This document shows, one piece after another, positions 16,464 through 27,906 of a DNA stretch of 64,000 nt. The first letter of the stretch is position 1. The number at the start of each line of letters is the position of its first letter. Position numbers and translations under genes: made by a program. Location of the stretch: the NCBI RefSeq assembly GCF_041807905.1, contig NZ_JBGVSA010000009.1:1-64000 (forward strand), in the 5' to 3' direction. The notes beneath the pieces are model-generated. The model worked only from the letters and a program-made list of their open reading frames with translations. It searched no databases and had not been told where the DNA came from. The stretch comes from JBGVSA01 sp041807905 (lineage in GTDB: Bacteria > Pseudomonadota > Gammaproteobacteria > Burkholderiales > Rhodocyclaceae).

Positions 16464-17225
16464 ATGCCTACCCTGTCAATCCTGCGTCGAATGACGCTGC
16501 TGCTCGCCATTGCGGCGGCGAGTGTAGCACTGCCTGCCGCCGCCCAAGAGTCAGATATGGCACGCTCGATCGTAGAGAAGGCCGACCGGGTGCGCTTCCC
16601 CGCGGACGGCTTCCAAGTCGATATCGCGATTACTTCCAAAGTGCCCGACCAGGCGCCGGAGGTCCGCAAGTACCGCGTGCTTTCCAAGGGCAACGACAAC
16701 ACCATCGTCATGACGACCGAACCTGCCGCCGAGCGCGGCCAGGTGCTGCTGATGAAAGCGCGCGATCTATGGCTGTTCATGCCCAATGTGTCGCAGCCGG
16801 TCCGCCTGTCCGTCGCCCAGCGACTGACTGGCGAAGTCGCCTACGGCGACCTGGCGCGCGCCAACTTCGCGGGCGACTACAACCCGAAAGTGCTGCGGAC
16901 CGACACCATCGACGGCGAAGCCTACGACGTGCTCGAACTCAATGCGGTGGATCGCGGCGTGACCTATGCCAAAGTCATCTACTGGGTCAGGCAGTCGAAC
17001 AGTTATCCGTACAAGGCGGAGTTCTATTCGCTGTCCGGACGGCTGCTCAAGAGCTGCCGTTACGAGAACTTCAAATCACTCGGCGGCAAGGTGCGACCGA
17101 CGCGACTGGTGATGGAAGATGCCCTGAAGCAAGGCGAGGTGTCGGTGCTGGAATATGACGCGATGAAACCGCGCGACCTGCCGGATCACGTCTTTACCAA
17201 GGAATATCTCAAGAAGCTGCAATGA
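16464..17225 (+). CDS. Outer membrane lipoprotein-sorting protein (LolA-like)
   Basis: 253 residues from MPTLSILRRM (AAGG just upstream). Seen: signal peptide to about residue 28 (ALPAAAQ), then the LolA-like fold of the 'outer membrane lipoprotein-sorting' group: RVLSKGNDNTIVMTT, LWLFMPNVSQPVRLSVAQRL, GDLARANFAGDY and a C-terminal LKQGEVSVLEYDAMKPRDLPDHVFT. Known: members are periplasmic beta-barrel-like lipid binders encoded beside MacB/LolCDE-type transporters and porin-like proteins. Here the ATPase and the barrel lie on the opposite strand. Inferred: it carries a lipid or hydrophobic cargo for this envelope unit. Confidence 0.82.
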   Translation: MPTLSILRRMTLLLAIAAASVALPAAAQESDMARSIVEKADRVRFPADGFQVDIAITSKVPDQAPEVRKYRVLSKGNDNTIVMTTEPAAERGQVLLMKARDLWLFMPNVSQPVRLSVAQRLTGEVAYGDLARANFAGDYNPKVLRTDTIDGEAYDVLELNAVDRGVTYAKVIYWVRQSNSYPYKAEFYSLSGRLLKSCRYENFKSLGGKVRPTRLVMEDALKQGEVSVLEYDAMKPRDLPDHVFTKEYLKKLQ

Positions 17226-17231
17226 CCCCGA

Positions 17232-17939
17232 TTACTCGGCCACCGACAGTTGAGACCCATCGGCAAATGCCACCGACGATGGATCGAAGCGCGTGGCATA
17301 TTGACCGCGCCTGAGCTTGGTGAGCGCCTGATGGCCGGGCAGCGAAGAATCGAAGACCCGTTCGCCATGCCAGCTCACGCTCTGTCCCGGCGCGATCTGC
17401 GTGCTGGACCGGAAGCCGATGCGCGCCACTTCCGTACCTTTCGTATCGAGCAGGATGGCCTCGCCAACCACCGAGCGGATGGGCACCTGCCCCTGGTTGT
17501 GCAGCGTCAGCCAGACCTGCTGGAGATCCGCCGTCCGCTTGCGGCGCGCGTTGCCCTGCTGCACCCGCACGTCGTCGACCTGGACCGCCACCACGCTATT
17601 GATGCGTTCGATGATCGTCTGCCGCAATGCGGCACGCTGCTGCAGGGCCGCCTCTCGCTCGGCGGTCGCCTGGGCGGTGCGCTCAAGATAATCGCGCTCG
17701 TTCTGGATGGCACGTCCGACGGTGATGTCGCGCGGCACGCCGAGGCGGCCGAATCCCTCGCCGATCCGCGCCCGCGTCAGAAAGCCGGCCAGCAATACGC
17801 GTTCGTCTTCCGACAGCCGCTGGAACACACCGGACAGCTCGGACTGCCACAGCGCAGGATTGGCGGGAATCGCGACGTCCTTGGGACCCGCACACGCGGA
17901 CAGGAAACAGCACAACAGCAGCAGGGCGGGAACTCGCAT
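17232..17939 (-). CDS. Putative lipoprotein, function unknown
   Basis: 235 residues. Seen: a lipoprotein signal peptide with lipobox LSAC (Cys16), a central stretch rich in Ala/Arg/Gln (about residues 80-110, TAQATAEREAALQQRAALRQ) that could form a helix or short coiled coil, then a beta-rich domain with VWLTLHNQGQVPIRSVVGEA and FRSSTQIAPGQSVSWHGERVFD that resembles an immunoglobulin-like fold. No family name recognised. Convergent with the LolA-like gene, six bases apart. Confidence 0.7.
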   Translation of the reverse strand: MRVPALLLLCCFLSACAGPKDVAIPANPALWQSELSGVFQRLSEDERVLLAGFLTRARIGEGFGRLGVPRDITVGRAIQNERDYLERTAQATAEREAALQQRAALRQTIIERINSVVAVQVDDVRVQQGNARRKRTADLQQVWLTLHNQGQVPIRSVVGEAILLDTKGTEVARIGFRSSTQIAPGQSVSWHGERVFDSSLPGHQALTKLRRGQYATRFDPSSVAFADGSQLSVAE

Positions 17940-18090
17940 GATCGACGACCATCCGTCGCGGGGAAATCACGGATGCGGATCATTGCGTCGATGACATATG
18001 CAGGCTTGATGCATATCACGACAGGCGAAGCAACAGAATATTCCCACGCATCACCGACACAACTCCGGTGACGAAGATGCAAACGGGGGA

Positions 18091-18146
18091 CCCCGCTTGC
18101 GCGCGATGGCAACGACGCCCGTGTCGTCGCCATCGCGCAAGCCGGG
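18091..18146 (-). terminator. Long hairpin behind fadA, probable terminator
   Basis: Imperfect inverted repeat with arms of about 24 bases (CCCCGCTTGCGCGCGATGGC against GCCATCGCGCAAGCCGGGG), starting one base after the fadA stop codon. Only a short T-run follows on the minus strand. It closes the fatty-acid cluster and may also stabilise the mRNA end. Confidence 0.6.
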
Positions 18147-18147
18147 G

Positions 18148-19347
18148 CTACACGCGCTCGAAGATGCCCGCCGCGCCCATGCCGGTGCCAATGCACATGG
18201 TCACCATGCCGTACTTGAGGGCGGCGTCCCGCTGCATGGCGCTCATCAGGGTTGCCACGCGGATTGCCCCCGTTGCGCCCAACGGATGACCCAACGCGAT
18301 GGCGCCGCCCAGCGGATTGACGCGTGCCGGGTCGAGCCCCAGCGTACGGATCACCGCCAGGGCCTGCGCCGCGAAGGCTTCGTTCAGCTCGATCCAGCCG
18401 ATGTCCTGCAGCGCGACGCCGGCCCGCGCCAGCGCGCGCGGAATCGCTTCGACCGGGCCGATGCCCATCACTTCGGGCGGCACGCCCGCGACCGAAAAAC
18501 TGCGATAACGCGCGATCGGCGTCACGCCATACCGCTTGACCGCCGCTTCGCTCATCAGCAACACGGCGGCAGCGCCGTCGGACATCTGCGAGCTGTTGCC
18601 CGCCGTCACCGAACCTTTCGCCGCGAACACCGGCTTGAGCTTGGCAAGCCCTTCGCGCGAGCTGTCTGCGCGCGGGCCTTCGTCGGTGTCGATCACGCGC
18701 TCAGCGATCCGCACTTCGGCGCCTGCGCCGGGGCGGTGTTCCCGCACGGTGTAGGGCGAGATCTCGTTGCGGAAGTGGCCGGCTGCGATGGCCGCCGACG
18801 CCTTCTCATGCGAAGCCTGGGCGAATGCGTCCTGGTCGTCGCGCGAGACGTTGTAGCGGGTCGCCACGCGTTCGGCCGTCAGGCCCATGCCGTAGGCGAT
18901 GGCACGATGCTCGTCGCTGGCGAACACCGCCGGGTTGATGGCGACCTTGTTGCCCATCATCTGCGGCATGATCGTCATCGACTCGGTGCCAGCGCCGATC
19001 ATGACGTCGGCCTCGCCCAACTGGATGCGCGTTGCCGCATCGGCCACGGCGTTGAGGCCAGACGAGCAGAAGCGGTTGATGGTCACGCCCGGCACGCTGT
19101 CTGGCAGGCCGGCGAGCAAAGCGCCGATGCGTGCCACGTTCATGCCCTGCTCCGCTTCGGGCATGGCGCAACCGACGATCACGTCGCCGATCTCATGCGC
19201 ATCGAGCCCTTCCACCTTGCCGACGACTTCGCGCAATACGTGGGCCAGCATGTCGTCCGGGCGCACGTTGCGGAATGCGCCGCGGCGCTTGGCCACCGGC
19301 GTACGCGTGGCGGCGACGATGTAGGCGTCCTGGATCATTCTAGTCAT
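18148..19347 (-). CDS. fadA: Acetyl-CoA C-acyltransferase (3-ketoacyl-CoA thiolase)
   Basis: 399 residues from MTRMIQDAYIV; the longer frame upstream lacks family similarity. Last step of beta-oxidation: thiolytic cleavage of 3-ketoacyl-CoA to acetyl-CoA. Seen: nucleophilic Cys94 (NRFCSSGLNA), NEAFAAQ, the GGAIALGHPLGATG His loop and the C-terminal CIGTGMG Cys loop. Follows fadB by 14 bases, so the two form the usual fadBA pair, in which the proteins assemble into the trifunctional complex. Confidence 0.95.
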   Translation of the reverse strand: MTRMIQDAYIVAATRTPVAKRRGAFRNVRPDDMLAHVLREVVGKVEGLDAHEIGDVIVGCAMPEAEQGMNVARIGALLAGLPDSVPGVTINRFCSSGLNAVADAATRIQLGEADVMIGAGTESMTIMPQMMGNKVAINPAVFASDEHRAIAYGMGLTAERVATRYNVSRDDQDAFAQASHEKASAAIAAGHFRNEISPYTVREHRPGAGAEVRIAERVIDTDEGPRADSSREGLAKLKPVFAAKGSVTAGNSSQMSDGAAAVLLMSEAAVKRYGVTPIARYRSFSVAGVPPEVMGIGPVEAIPRALARAGVALQDIGWIELNEAFAAQALAVIRTLGLDPARVNPLGGAIALGHPLGATGAIRVATLMSAMQRDAALKYGMVTMCIGTGMGAAGIFERV

Positions 19348-19361
19348 GGTGTGTCTCCGAA

Positions 19362-21746
<2,385 letters not shown>

Positions 21747-21793
21747 GACGCTTCCCCTTCAGTGATGCGAGACGGTCGGGGAAGAGCGGCAGA

Positions 21794-21829
21794 AACGGGG
21801 TCGGGGCAATACGCCCCCTTACCCCCGTT
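21794..21829 (-). terminator. Stem-loop between fadL and fadB
   Basis: Inverted repeat AACGGGG ... CCCCGTT with a further GGGG/CCCC pairing inside, in the 172-base gap downstream of fadL. On the minus strand only a TTT follows, so it may be an attenuator or mRNA-stability element separating fadL from fadBA. Confidence 0.4.
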
Positions 21830-21918
21830 GCAATGAAGGGAGGGAGCGCCGGCGGATGCCGGAGGTGCCGTCGTGTGACCGCGTGCCTGTGTCGCTCTCC
21901 TCCCGGATGATTAAACGA

Positions 21919-23220
21919 TCAGAACGCCTGCGAGTACTGGGCGCCGAATACCAGCACGTTGCCCGAGTACGAACCATCCACCACGCCACGGCCCTGTGCG
22001 GACTGGTCGTTGTGGATGTTGGCGTCACGGATGAACAGGTACGACAGGCCGAGGTCAACACGCGAGGCCTTGGCGAAGCGGTACTGCGCGCCCACCGACA
22101 GCCACACGCGATCGTTGTCCGGCAGCGACGTCAGACGCGACTCGGCGTTCTTCACCGGCGACTGGTCATACGCCACGCCGTACTTGAAGCTCCACGCGTC
22201 GTCGTACTTGTACGTCGCGCCCAGCGCCACGCGCCACGTGTCGCGGAAGTTGGTGTCCAGCGTCTGCGCGACGGTGCCCGATTGCGCGCCGGACGTGCGG
22301 ACGATGTCGACCTTCGGAATGCTGCTCCAGCCCGTGTAGGACAGGTCGCCCATCATCGTCCAGCGGTCATCCAGGCGCTGCGTCACGCTGACGATGAAGG
22401 TATCGGGCAGCTTGACGTCGGCGCGGGCACCGCTCGAGAGAGAAGACGCCACGGCGGCGGACGGACCGCTGACGCTCAGGTTGCCTTCGATCGTGTACTT
22501 GATCTGCGAACGGTACGACACGCCGACACGCGTGGTGGGCGATACGTCGAACAGCGCGCCGACGTTCCAGCCCCAGGCGGTGTCGTCAGCCTTGAGCTTG
22601 GCGGTGAACGACTGCAGCGGAACGGTCACGCCCGGAGCGATCGGCGTCGGGCCGACGCCGGCGATGCGCTGATAGTCGACATCGATCTTCTGCCAGTTCA
22701 GGCCCACGCCCACCGAAACCTTGTCGTTGATCTTGTAGGCCAGCGACGGGTTCACGTTGTACGTCTTGATCTCGAACATCTGCGACTGCGCGCCGCCGAT
22801 CCAGGGCTCGTCGTATTCGGTCTTGAGGCCGAACGGTGCGCCCAGGCCCAGGCCGAAGTACAGGTTGTCGACCAGGCGGGCCGAAGCGTAGCCGTTGGGC
22901 AACCACGCCAGGCTGCCGGCATCGCCGCCGTTGCCGGTGGACGTCAGCAGGCCCGTATTGGAGTTGCCGTTCTGGAACTTGTAGCTGGGGCTGATGCCGT
23001 TGAAGCCGACCGACAGCTCGTAGTTCTGCAGCTTGGTCATGCCGGCCGGGTTGAAATAGATCGTGCTCGCGTCTTCGGCCACGGCGGCCGAACCTGCATA
23101 CGCGTTGCCCAGGCCGCTCGCGTTCTGTTCCAGCAACTGGAAACCGGAAGCGCTGGCACCGGCAGCCGCGAAGCCGCCAACCACCACGGCTACCGCGTGG
23201 GCGATCGTTTTTTTCTTCAT
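21919..23220 (-). CDS. fadL: Outer-membrane long-chain fatty acid transporter (FadL/OmpP1 family)
   Basis: 433 residues from MKKKTIAHAV with AGGAG eight bases upstream. Seen: signal peptide (cut after AGASA), then the family hallmark at the mature N-terminus, SGFQLLEQNASGLGNAYAG and IYFNPAGMTKL, beta-strands throughout and a terminal ...YSQAF with aromatic last residue. Known: the 14-strand barrel moves long-chain fatty acids across the outer membrane, and the mature N-terminus forms the plug. Lies inside the beta-oxidation cluster, 80 bases after the thioesterase gene, consistent with uptake feeding the pathway. Confidence 0.94.
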   Translation of the reverse strand: MKKKTIAHAVAVVVGGFAAAGASASGFQLLEQNASGLGNAYAGSAAVAEDASTIYFNPAGMTKLQNYELSVGFNGISPSYKFQNGNSNTGLLTSTGNGGDAGSLAWLPNGYASARLVDNLYFGLGLGAPFGLKTEYDEPWIGGAQSQMFEIKTYNVNPSLAYKINDKVSVGVGLNWQKIDVDYQRIAGVGPTPIAPGVTVPLQSFTAKLKADDTAWGWNVGALFDVSPTTRVGVSYRSQIKYTIEGNLSVSGPSAAVASSLSSGARADVKLPDTFIVSVTQRLDDRWTMMGDLSYTGWSSIPKVDIVRTSGAQSGTVAQTLDTNFRDTWRVALGATYKYDDAWSFKYGVAYDQSPVKNAESRLTSLPDNDRVWLSVGAQYRFAKASRVDLGLSYLFIRDANIHNDQSAQGRGVVDGSYSGNVLVFGAQYSQAF

Positions 23221-23300
23221 GTACAACTCTCCTCTGTGTGGACGACTAGCGCGGTGGGCGCGCTCGATACAACGCTGCAAGACTGACATCGAAAACATGC

Positions 23301-23693
23301 TCAACGGCCCTCCATCGAAGGCAGCGGCCGCTTGCCGCCCCGCTCGTCGAGGGCCACGTAGGTCAGGGTCGCTTCGGTGACCTTCACCACGTGCGGGTTC
23401 ATGGGATCGCGTTCGGAGTAGACCTCCACATCGACGGTGATCGAGGTCGTGCCCTCCCTGACGATCGTCGCGTAGAAGCTGACGAGGTCGGTCACGAAGA
23501 CCGGCTCGCGGAAAACGAAGGAGTTGACCGCGATGGTCACCACACGGCCGCGTGCGCGGCGAATGGCAGGGATCGAACCGGCGATGTCCACGTGCGCCAT
23601 GAGCCAGCCGCCGAACACGTCGCCGGATTGGTTGAGGTCCTTGGGCAGTGGAAGAACGCGCAATGTCGGTTCGCGATCGGGAAGCTTTGTCAT
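23301..23693 (-). CDS. Acyl-CoA thioesterase (YciA-type hot-dog fold)
   Basis: 130 residues from MTKLPDREPTLRVLPLPKD. Seen: the hot-dog thioesterase signature LNQSGDVFGGWLMAHVDIAG and the later FVFREPVFVTDLVSFYATIV. Known: YciA-like enzymes hydrolyse a broad range of acyl-CoAs in the cytoplasm. Its ATG overlaps the stop of the FadJ-like gene by four bases, implying coupled translation. Placed in a beta-oxidation operon it probably relieves CoA trapping or removes dead-end acyl-CoAs. Confidence 0.9.
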   Translation of the reverse strand: MTKLPDREPTLRVLPLPKDLNQSGDVFGGWLMAHVDIAGSIPAIRRARGRVVTIAVNSFVFREPVFVTDLVSFYATIVREGTTSITVDVEVYSERDPMNPHVVKVTEATLTYVALDERGGKRPLPSMEGR

Positions 23694-25645
23694 TGCGTTC
23701 TCTGAGACAGGTAATTCATCGGACCACCAGTGTACGGGGCAAAACCCGTGCCGAATATCACTCCGGCGTCTGCGAGGTCCGCATCGGCCACAACGTTGTG
23801 GTCGACGCAACGTTGCGTGGCCGACAACAGGGGTTCGACAAGCCGTCTGGCAAGCCCGTCCGGCACCGAGCCCGCATCGGGCTTGGTGGCCTTGCCGTCG
23901 CGCCACGTGTAGAAACCCTCGCCACTCTTGCGCCCAAGCTTGCCTGCCGCCACGAGCGACTCGAGCGTGCGCGGAACGTCCGTTGCGCCAGTCAGCGCGC
24001 GCCCCGTCGCCATCGCGATGTCGAGCCCGACGGTGTCGGCCAGCTCGATCGGGCCCATCGGCATGCCGAAGGCTTCCATCGCCGCGTCGATGGTCGCGGG
24101 CGCGATGCCCTCGTCCACGCAGCGCATTGCCTCGAGGAGGTACGGCCCGAGCACGGCATTGACGAGGAAGCCGGGCGCGCTGGCCACCGGCAGCGGCAGC
24201 TTGTCGAGCTTGTGCACGAACGACAGCGCGCGGGCAACCTGTTGCGCATCGCTCCCCTGCCCGCGCACCACCTCGACCAACGGCATCTTTGCCACCGGGT
24301 TGAAGAAATGAATGCCCACCAAGCGCTCAGGTTGGTTGAGCGCAATGGCGATATCTTCCAGGCGCAGGCTCGAGGTATTGGTGGCCAGCACCGCGTCGGG
24401 TCGGGCGCGCGATTCGATGTCGCGGAACAGGGCGTGCTTGGCGTCGAGGTTTTCGAAGATCGCTTCGATGATGACGTCGGCGTGCGCGATGCCGTCGCCG
24501 CGCGGGTCGGCAATCAGGCGGTCGAGGGCAAAGCGCACTTGCTTGCGATCGCCGCGGTACTTCTTGCCGAAGCCTTCGGCCGCGCGCCGGATGGCGGGCG
24601 CGATGCGCTCGATGTTCTGGTCCTGCAGCGTGACCGTCATGCCCCGCTGCACGCACCACGCGGCAATATCGCCGCCCATCACGCCGGCACCCACCACGTG
24701 CACGTGACGCGGGTCGAACGCGCCGACGTCTTCGGTCTTGCCAAAGGATTTGAGCCGTTGCTGCAGGAAGAACACGCGGACCAGATTGCGCGCCGTGCCC
24801 TGCGCGAAGATGTATTCCAGCGATGCCGTGTGTCCCGGCGGCACGGCAAGCGAGTTGCCGTCGAAATGCTGCCAGGTGTCGATGATGGCGTACGGCGCGG
24901 GGTACTGCTCCGGGCGGGCGCGCCTGGCGACCTGCTTGCGCGCGCCGTTGGCCACGACGCTCTTGAGCGGGCCGTTGAGCAAGCGCTGCACGAGGCCCGG
25001 ACGATGGGCGGGGCGCTTGGACAACACCAGCATGCGCGCAGCGTTGTCCATCACGCGCGGCGGCACGGCTTCATCCACCAGCCCCATCCGCCTGGCGCGA
25101 CGTGCGTCGATCTGCTTGCCGGTCAACATCATGTCCATGGCTGCCGCCGGGCCGATGACACGCGGCAGGCGCAGCATGCCCCCCCAGCCGGGCACGATGC
25201 CGAGCATCACCTCCGGCAGCGCCAGGCGCGTGGCGGGCTCGTCCACCGCGATGCGATAGCGGCACGCCAGCGACATCTCGAGGCCACCGCCCATGCAGTG
25301 CCCGCGGATCAGCGCCAGCGTCGGGTACGGCACGCGCTCCAGCCGGTTGTAGAGGTCCCAGTTGCGCGCGACGATTTCCTTGATGCCCTCGACCGTGTCG
25401 ATCTTCATGTACTCGTCGAGATCGGCCCCGGCGATGAAGCCGGCGCTCTTGCCGGAGCGGATCACCAGCCCTGCGGGCGGCAAGCCGTCGAGCACGTCGA
25501 GAAGGCTCGAAAATTCGCGCAGCACTTCGCTGCCGAGCGTGTTGGCGGAGCCATCGGCATAGTCGATGGTGGCCCAGGCGACGCCTTCGGCATCGCGATC
25601 CAGGCGCCAGTGACGGAACATTTGTTCTGATTTCATTCTCTGCAT
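23690..25645 (-). CDS. Multifunctional enoyl-CoA hydratase/3-hydroxyacyl-CoA dehydrogenase (FadJ-like)
   Basis: 651 residues from ATG 25645 (MQRMKSEQM; ATG 25636 is equally possible). Seen: N-terminal crotonase domain with SGKSAGFIAGADLDEY and GHCMGGGLEMSLACRYRIA, then the dehydrogenase domain starting HVHVVGAGVMGGDIAAWC (about residue 300) and GIHFFNPVAKMPLVEVV. Hydratase first and dehydrogenase second is the E. coli FadB/FadJ order, opposite to the other multifunctional enzyme of this cluster. It starts eight bases after the DegV stop and overlaps the thioesterase start. Together with the upstream thiolase it makes a second complete beta-oxidation module. Confidence 0.93.
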   Translation of the reverse strand: MQRMKSEQMFRHWRLDRDAEGVAWATIDYADGSANTLGSEVLREFSSLLDVLDGLPPAGLVIRSGKSAGFIAGADLDEYMKIDTVEGIKEIVARNWDLYNRLERVPYPTLALIRGHCMGGGLEMSLACRYRIAVDEPATRLALPEVMLGIVPGWGGMLRLPRVIGPAAAMDMMLTGKQIDARRARRMGLVDEAVPPRVMDNAARMLVLSKRPAHRPGLVQRLLNGPLKSVVANGARKQVARRARPEQYPAPYAIIDTWQHFDGNSLAVPPGHTASLEYIFAQGTARNLVRVFFLQQRLKSFGKTEDVGAFDPRHVHVVGAGVMGGDIAAWCVQRGMTVTLQDQNIERIAPAIRRAAEGFGKKYRGDRKQVRFALDRLIADPRGDGIAHADVIIEAIFENLDAKHALFRDIESRARPDAVLATNTSSLRLEDIAIALNQPERLVGIHFFNPVAKMPLVEVVRGQGSDAQQVARALSFVHKLDKLPLPVASAPGFLVNAVLGPYLLEAMRCVDEGIAPATIDAAMEAFGMPMGPIELADTVGLDIAMATGRALTGATDVPRTLESLVAAGKLGRKSGEGFYTWRDGKATKPDAGSVPDGLARRLVEPLLSATQRCVDHNVVADADLADAGVIFGTGFAPYTGGPMNYLSQRTQ

Positions 25646-25653
25646 ATCCGTAC

Positions 25654-26601
25654 TCACGTCGCGTAACGATGATTGTCGGCGACGAATCCGACCGAGATGC
25701 AGCCGGGACCGACCTTGGTGCCGCTGGCCGCGCTCATGACTGCGCGCAGCACTTCGACGCCGCAATCGCGGGCCGCGTGAAGCATGTCGACAAAGGAAGG
25801 AATCGTGTCCAGCGTGGCCGGGTCGCCGCCGATGCTTACGCACACGGTCGGCACCAGGAGCCCTTCGCGGATCTGGCGCGCAACGCGTCCGAACATGCGC
25901 TCGACGCCATGTTCGAACCCACGCACCTTGTCGACCGGGCCGGTCTGATCACGATGGCAGTGCAGCACCGGCTTGACGTCCAGCATCGTGCCGAAGGTGA
26001 AGCTGCCCCACGACACGCTCTTGTCTCCGCGCTGCGAAGCCTGCCGATACATGTAGTGCAGGCTGGGCGGCACCATGTAGCAATGCGTGTGTGCCGCCAG
26101 CGCGCGGATGCGTTCGTCGATGTCGCGCGCACTGGCATCCTGGCCGATGAGGCGCGCGATCTCGGAAGCCATTACGGCCTGCCCGCCAAACATGCTCTGG
26201 CTACTGATGACGGCCATCGCAAAGCGCCCGTTGCGGCCATGTTCTGCGCACAGGGCGCGCCCCTGTGCATTGATGCTGAAGGAGGCGCGCGTGGAGTTGT
26301 CGTAGATCTTCGAGCGGGCCGAGGTGATCGTCAGGCAGAAGACATGATCGTGCAGCGGCACGATCTCTTCCCTCACGAAGCGCTCGACACCGGCCGGATC
26401 GAGCGGCTCGGAGTGAATGTCGTCAGCATCGGTCGGCGCCAGCCGCGCATAGTGCGCCAGCGTGCGCGCATCGTCGCGCGTGTCGACGAGCGTGTGCTGT
26501 CCGGCGCGCACGGAGATCGGCATGACGGACACGCCGTGTTCGCGAACAAAATCGGACGGCAGGTCGCAGGTGGCGTCCACCACCAGGCCGATGCTGCTCA
26601 T
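25654..26601 (-). CDS. DegV family protein
   Basis: 315 residues from MSSIGLVVDATCDLPSDF. Seen: the DegV opening VVDATCDLPSD, TITSARSKIYDNSTRA (the Ser/Thr loop contacting the carboxylate), ISSQSMFGGQAVMASE and a C-terminal GPGCISVGFV. Known: DegV proteins (EDD fold) bind long-chain fatty acids; in Firmicutes they are FakB subunits that present fatty acid to the kinase FakA. No FakA is seen here. Its ATG overlaps the thiolase stop by four bases, so it belongs to the beta-oxidation operon. Inferred: intracellular fatty-acid carrier or sensor. Confidence 0.88.
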   Translation of the reverse strand: MSSIGLVVDATCDLPSDFVREHGVSVMPISVRAGQHTLVDTRDDARTLAHYARLAPTDADDIHSEPLDPAGVERFVREEIVPLHDHVFCLTITSARSKIYDNSTRASFSINAQGRALCAEHGRNGRFAMAVISSQSMFGGQAVMASEIARLIGQDASARDIDERIRALAAHTHCYMVPPSLHYMYRQASQRGDKSVSWGSFTFGTMLDVKPVLHCHRDQTGPVDKVRGFEHGVERMFGRVARQIREGLLVPTVCVSIGGDPATLDTIPSFVDMLHAARDCGVEVLRAVMSAASGTKVGPGCISVGFVADNHRYAT

Positions 26602-27896
26602 GCGCCGGCCCCCATGGTTTCCACCAGCATCGCGCCACCTTGCCCGCCGCCGATGCAGATCGACGCGATGCCGCGCTTGCCGCCGGTGCGTTGCAGGACA
26701 TGCAGCAAGTGCAGCACGATGCGCGCGCCGCTGGCACCCACAGGGTGGCCCAGCGCGACGGCGCCGCCATCGATATTGAGCTTCGACTCGTCGAGCCGGC
26801 CGAGCGCGTCCGGCAATCCGAGTTGTTCGCGGCAATACGCCGCATCGTTCCACGCGGCAATGCAGCCCATCACCTGGGCGGCGAAAGCCTCGTTGATTTC
26901 CCATGCATCGAGGTCGTTCAGGCCCAGCCCATGACGCTGCAGGATCGGCGTGCAGGCATGTACGGGGCCGAGCCCCATCTGCTCCGGCGCCAGCCCTGCC
27001 CACTGACTGTCGACGATACGGCCAATGGGTTCGAGCCCGCGCCGCTGCACCTCTTCTTCGGAGGCCAGCACGAGCCAGGTCGCACCATCGGTCACCTGCG
27101 AGCTGTTGGCCGCCGTGACCTTGCCGTACTTCTTGTCGAAGAAGGGACGCAGTTTGGCGAGCGCCTCGACGCTCGAATCGCGGCGCAGGCCGTCGTCTTC
27201 GGCGTAGACCTTGCCCTTTTCATCGACCAGCGGAACGAGTTCGTCGGCGAAGTGGCCCGCGTCCTGCGCAGCCGCTACGCGTTGATGACTGCGCACGGCG
27301 AAGGCATCCATCTCTTCGCGCGAAATGCCGAAGCGCCACGCAAGGTTCTCGGCGGTCTGCCCCATCATCAGGCCGACGACCGGATCGGTCAGCCCCTTGA
27401 CGATGCCGATCACCGGCGCGAGATAACCCAGCTTGAAGCGACGGATCGCCGCCGCGCGCTGGCCGAGTGTCTTGGCCGCGTACCAGCCCGACAGCCAACG
27501 CACCATCGCGTCCGAGAACAGCAGCGGCGCGCGAGAGAGCGCATCCGCGCCGCCGGCAAGCACGAGGTTCGAGCGCCCCGCCTGAATGTTGGTCACCGCC
27601 GAGTCGAGCGCCTGCATGCCCGAGGCGCAATTGCGCATCACGGTCCAGCCTGGCACCGATTGACCGCAGCCCATGCGCAGCGCCGCCACGCGCCCGATGT
27701 TGACCTCGTCCGGCGATGGCGAAGCGCAGCCGAGGATGACTTCGTCGAGCTCGTCCGCTACGAACGATTGGCGCGCCAGCAGCGCTCGTGCGGCGATGGT
27801 GGCAAGGTCGGACGCCGCGAACGGCCCCGGTGCGTTGCGTGCTTTGAGGAACGGCGTGCGCGCGCCATCGATGATGTAGACCGGTTTGAAGCTCAT
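26598..27896 (-). CDS. Acetyl-CoA C-acyltransferase (FadI-like thiolase)
   Basis: 432 residues. Seen: nucleophilic Cys90 (MRNCASGMQALDSA), NEAFAAQVMGC, VALGHPVGASGARI and the terminal CIGGGQGGAM Cys loop. The length (about 30 longer than FadA) and an inserted segment after the Cys region match FadI-type thiolases. Works with the FadJ-like protein two genes downstream. Begins 10 bases after fadE and overlaps the DegV start, so it is clearly in one operon. Confidence 0.93.
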   Translation of the reverse strand: MSFKPVYIIDGARTPFLKARNAPGPFAASDLATIAARALLARQSFVADELDEVILGCASPSPDEVNIGRVAALRMGCGQSVPGWTVMRNCASGMQALDSAVTNIQAGRSNLVLAGGADALSRAPLLFSDAMVRWLSGWYAAKTLGQRAAAIRRFKLGYLAPVIGIVKGLTDPVVGLMMGQTAENLAWRFGISREEMDAFAVRSHQRVAAAQDAGHFADELVPLVDEKGKVYAEDDGLRRDSSVEALAKLRPFFDKKYGKVTAANSSQVTDGATWLVLASEEEVQRRGLEPIGRIVDSQWAGLAPEQMGLGPVHACTPILQRHGLGLNDLDAWEINEAFAAQVMGCIAAWNDAAYCREQLGLPDALGRLDESKLNIDGGAVALGHPVGASGARIVLHLLHVLQRTGGKRGIASICIGGGQGGAMLVETMGAGA

Positions 27897-27906
27897 TGAG
27901 TCATCC

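Noticed and set aside
21919..23286. Long + strand frame opposite fadL and neighbours
   Set aside because: Antisense shadow; the minus-strand genes have signal peptides, motifs and ribosome sites.
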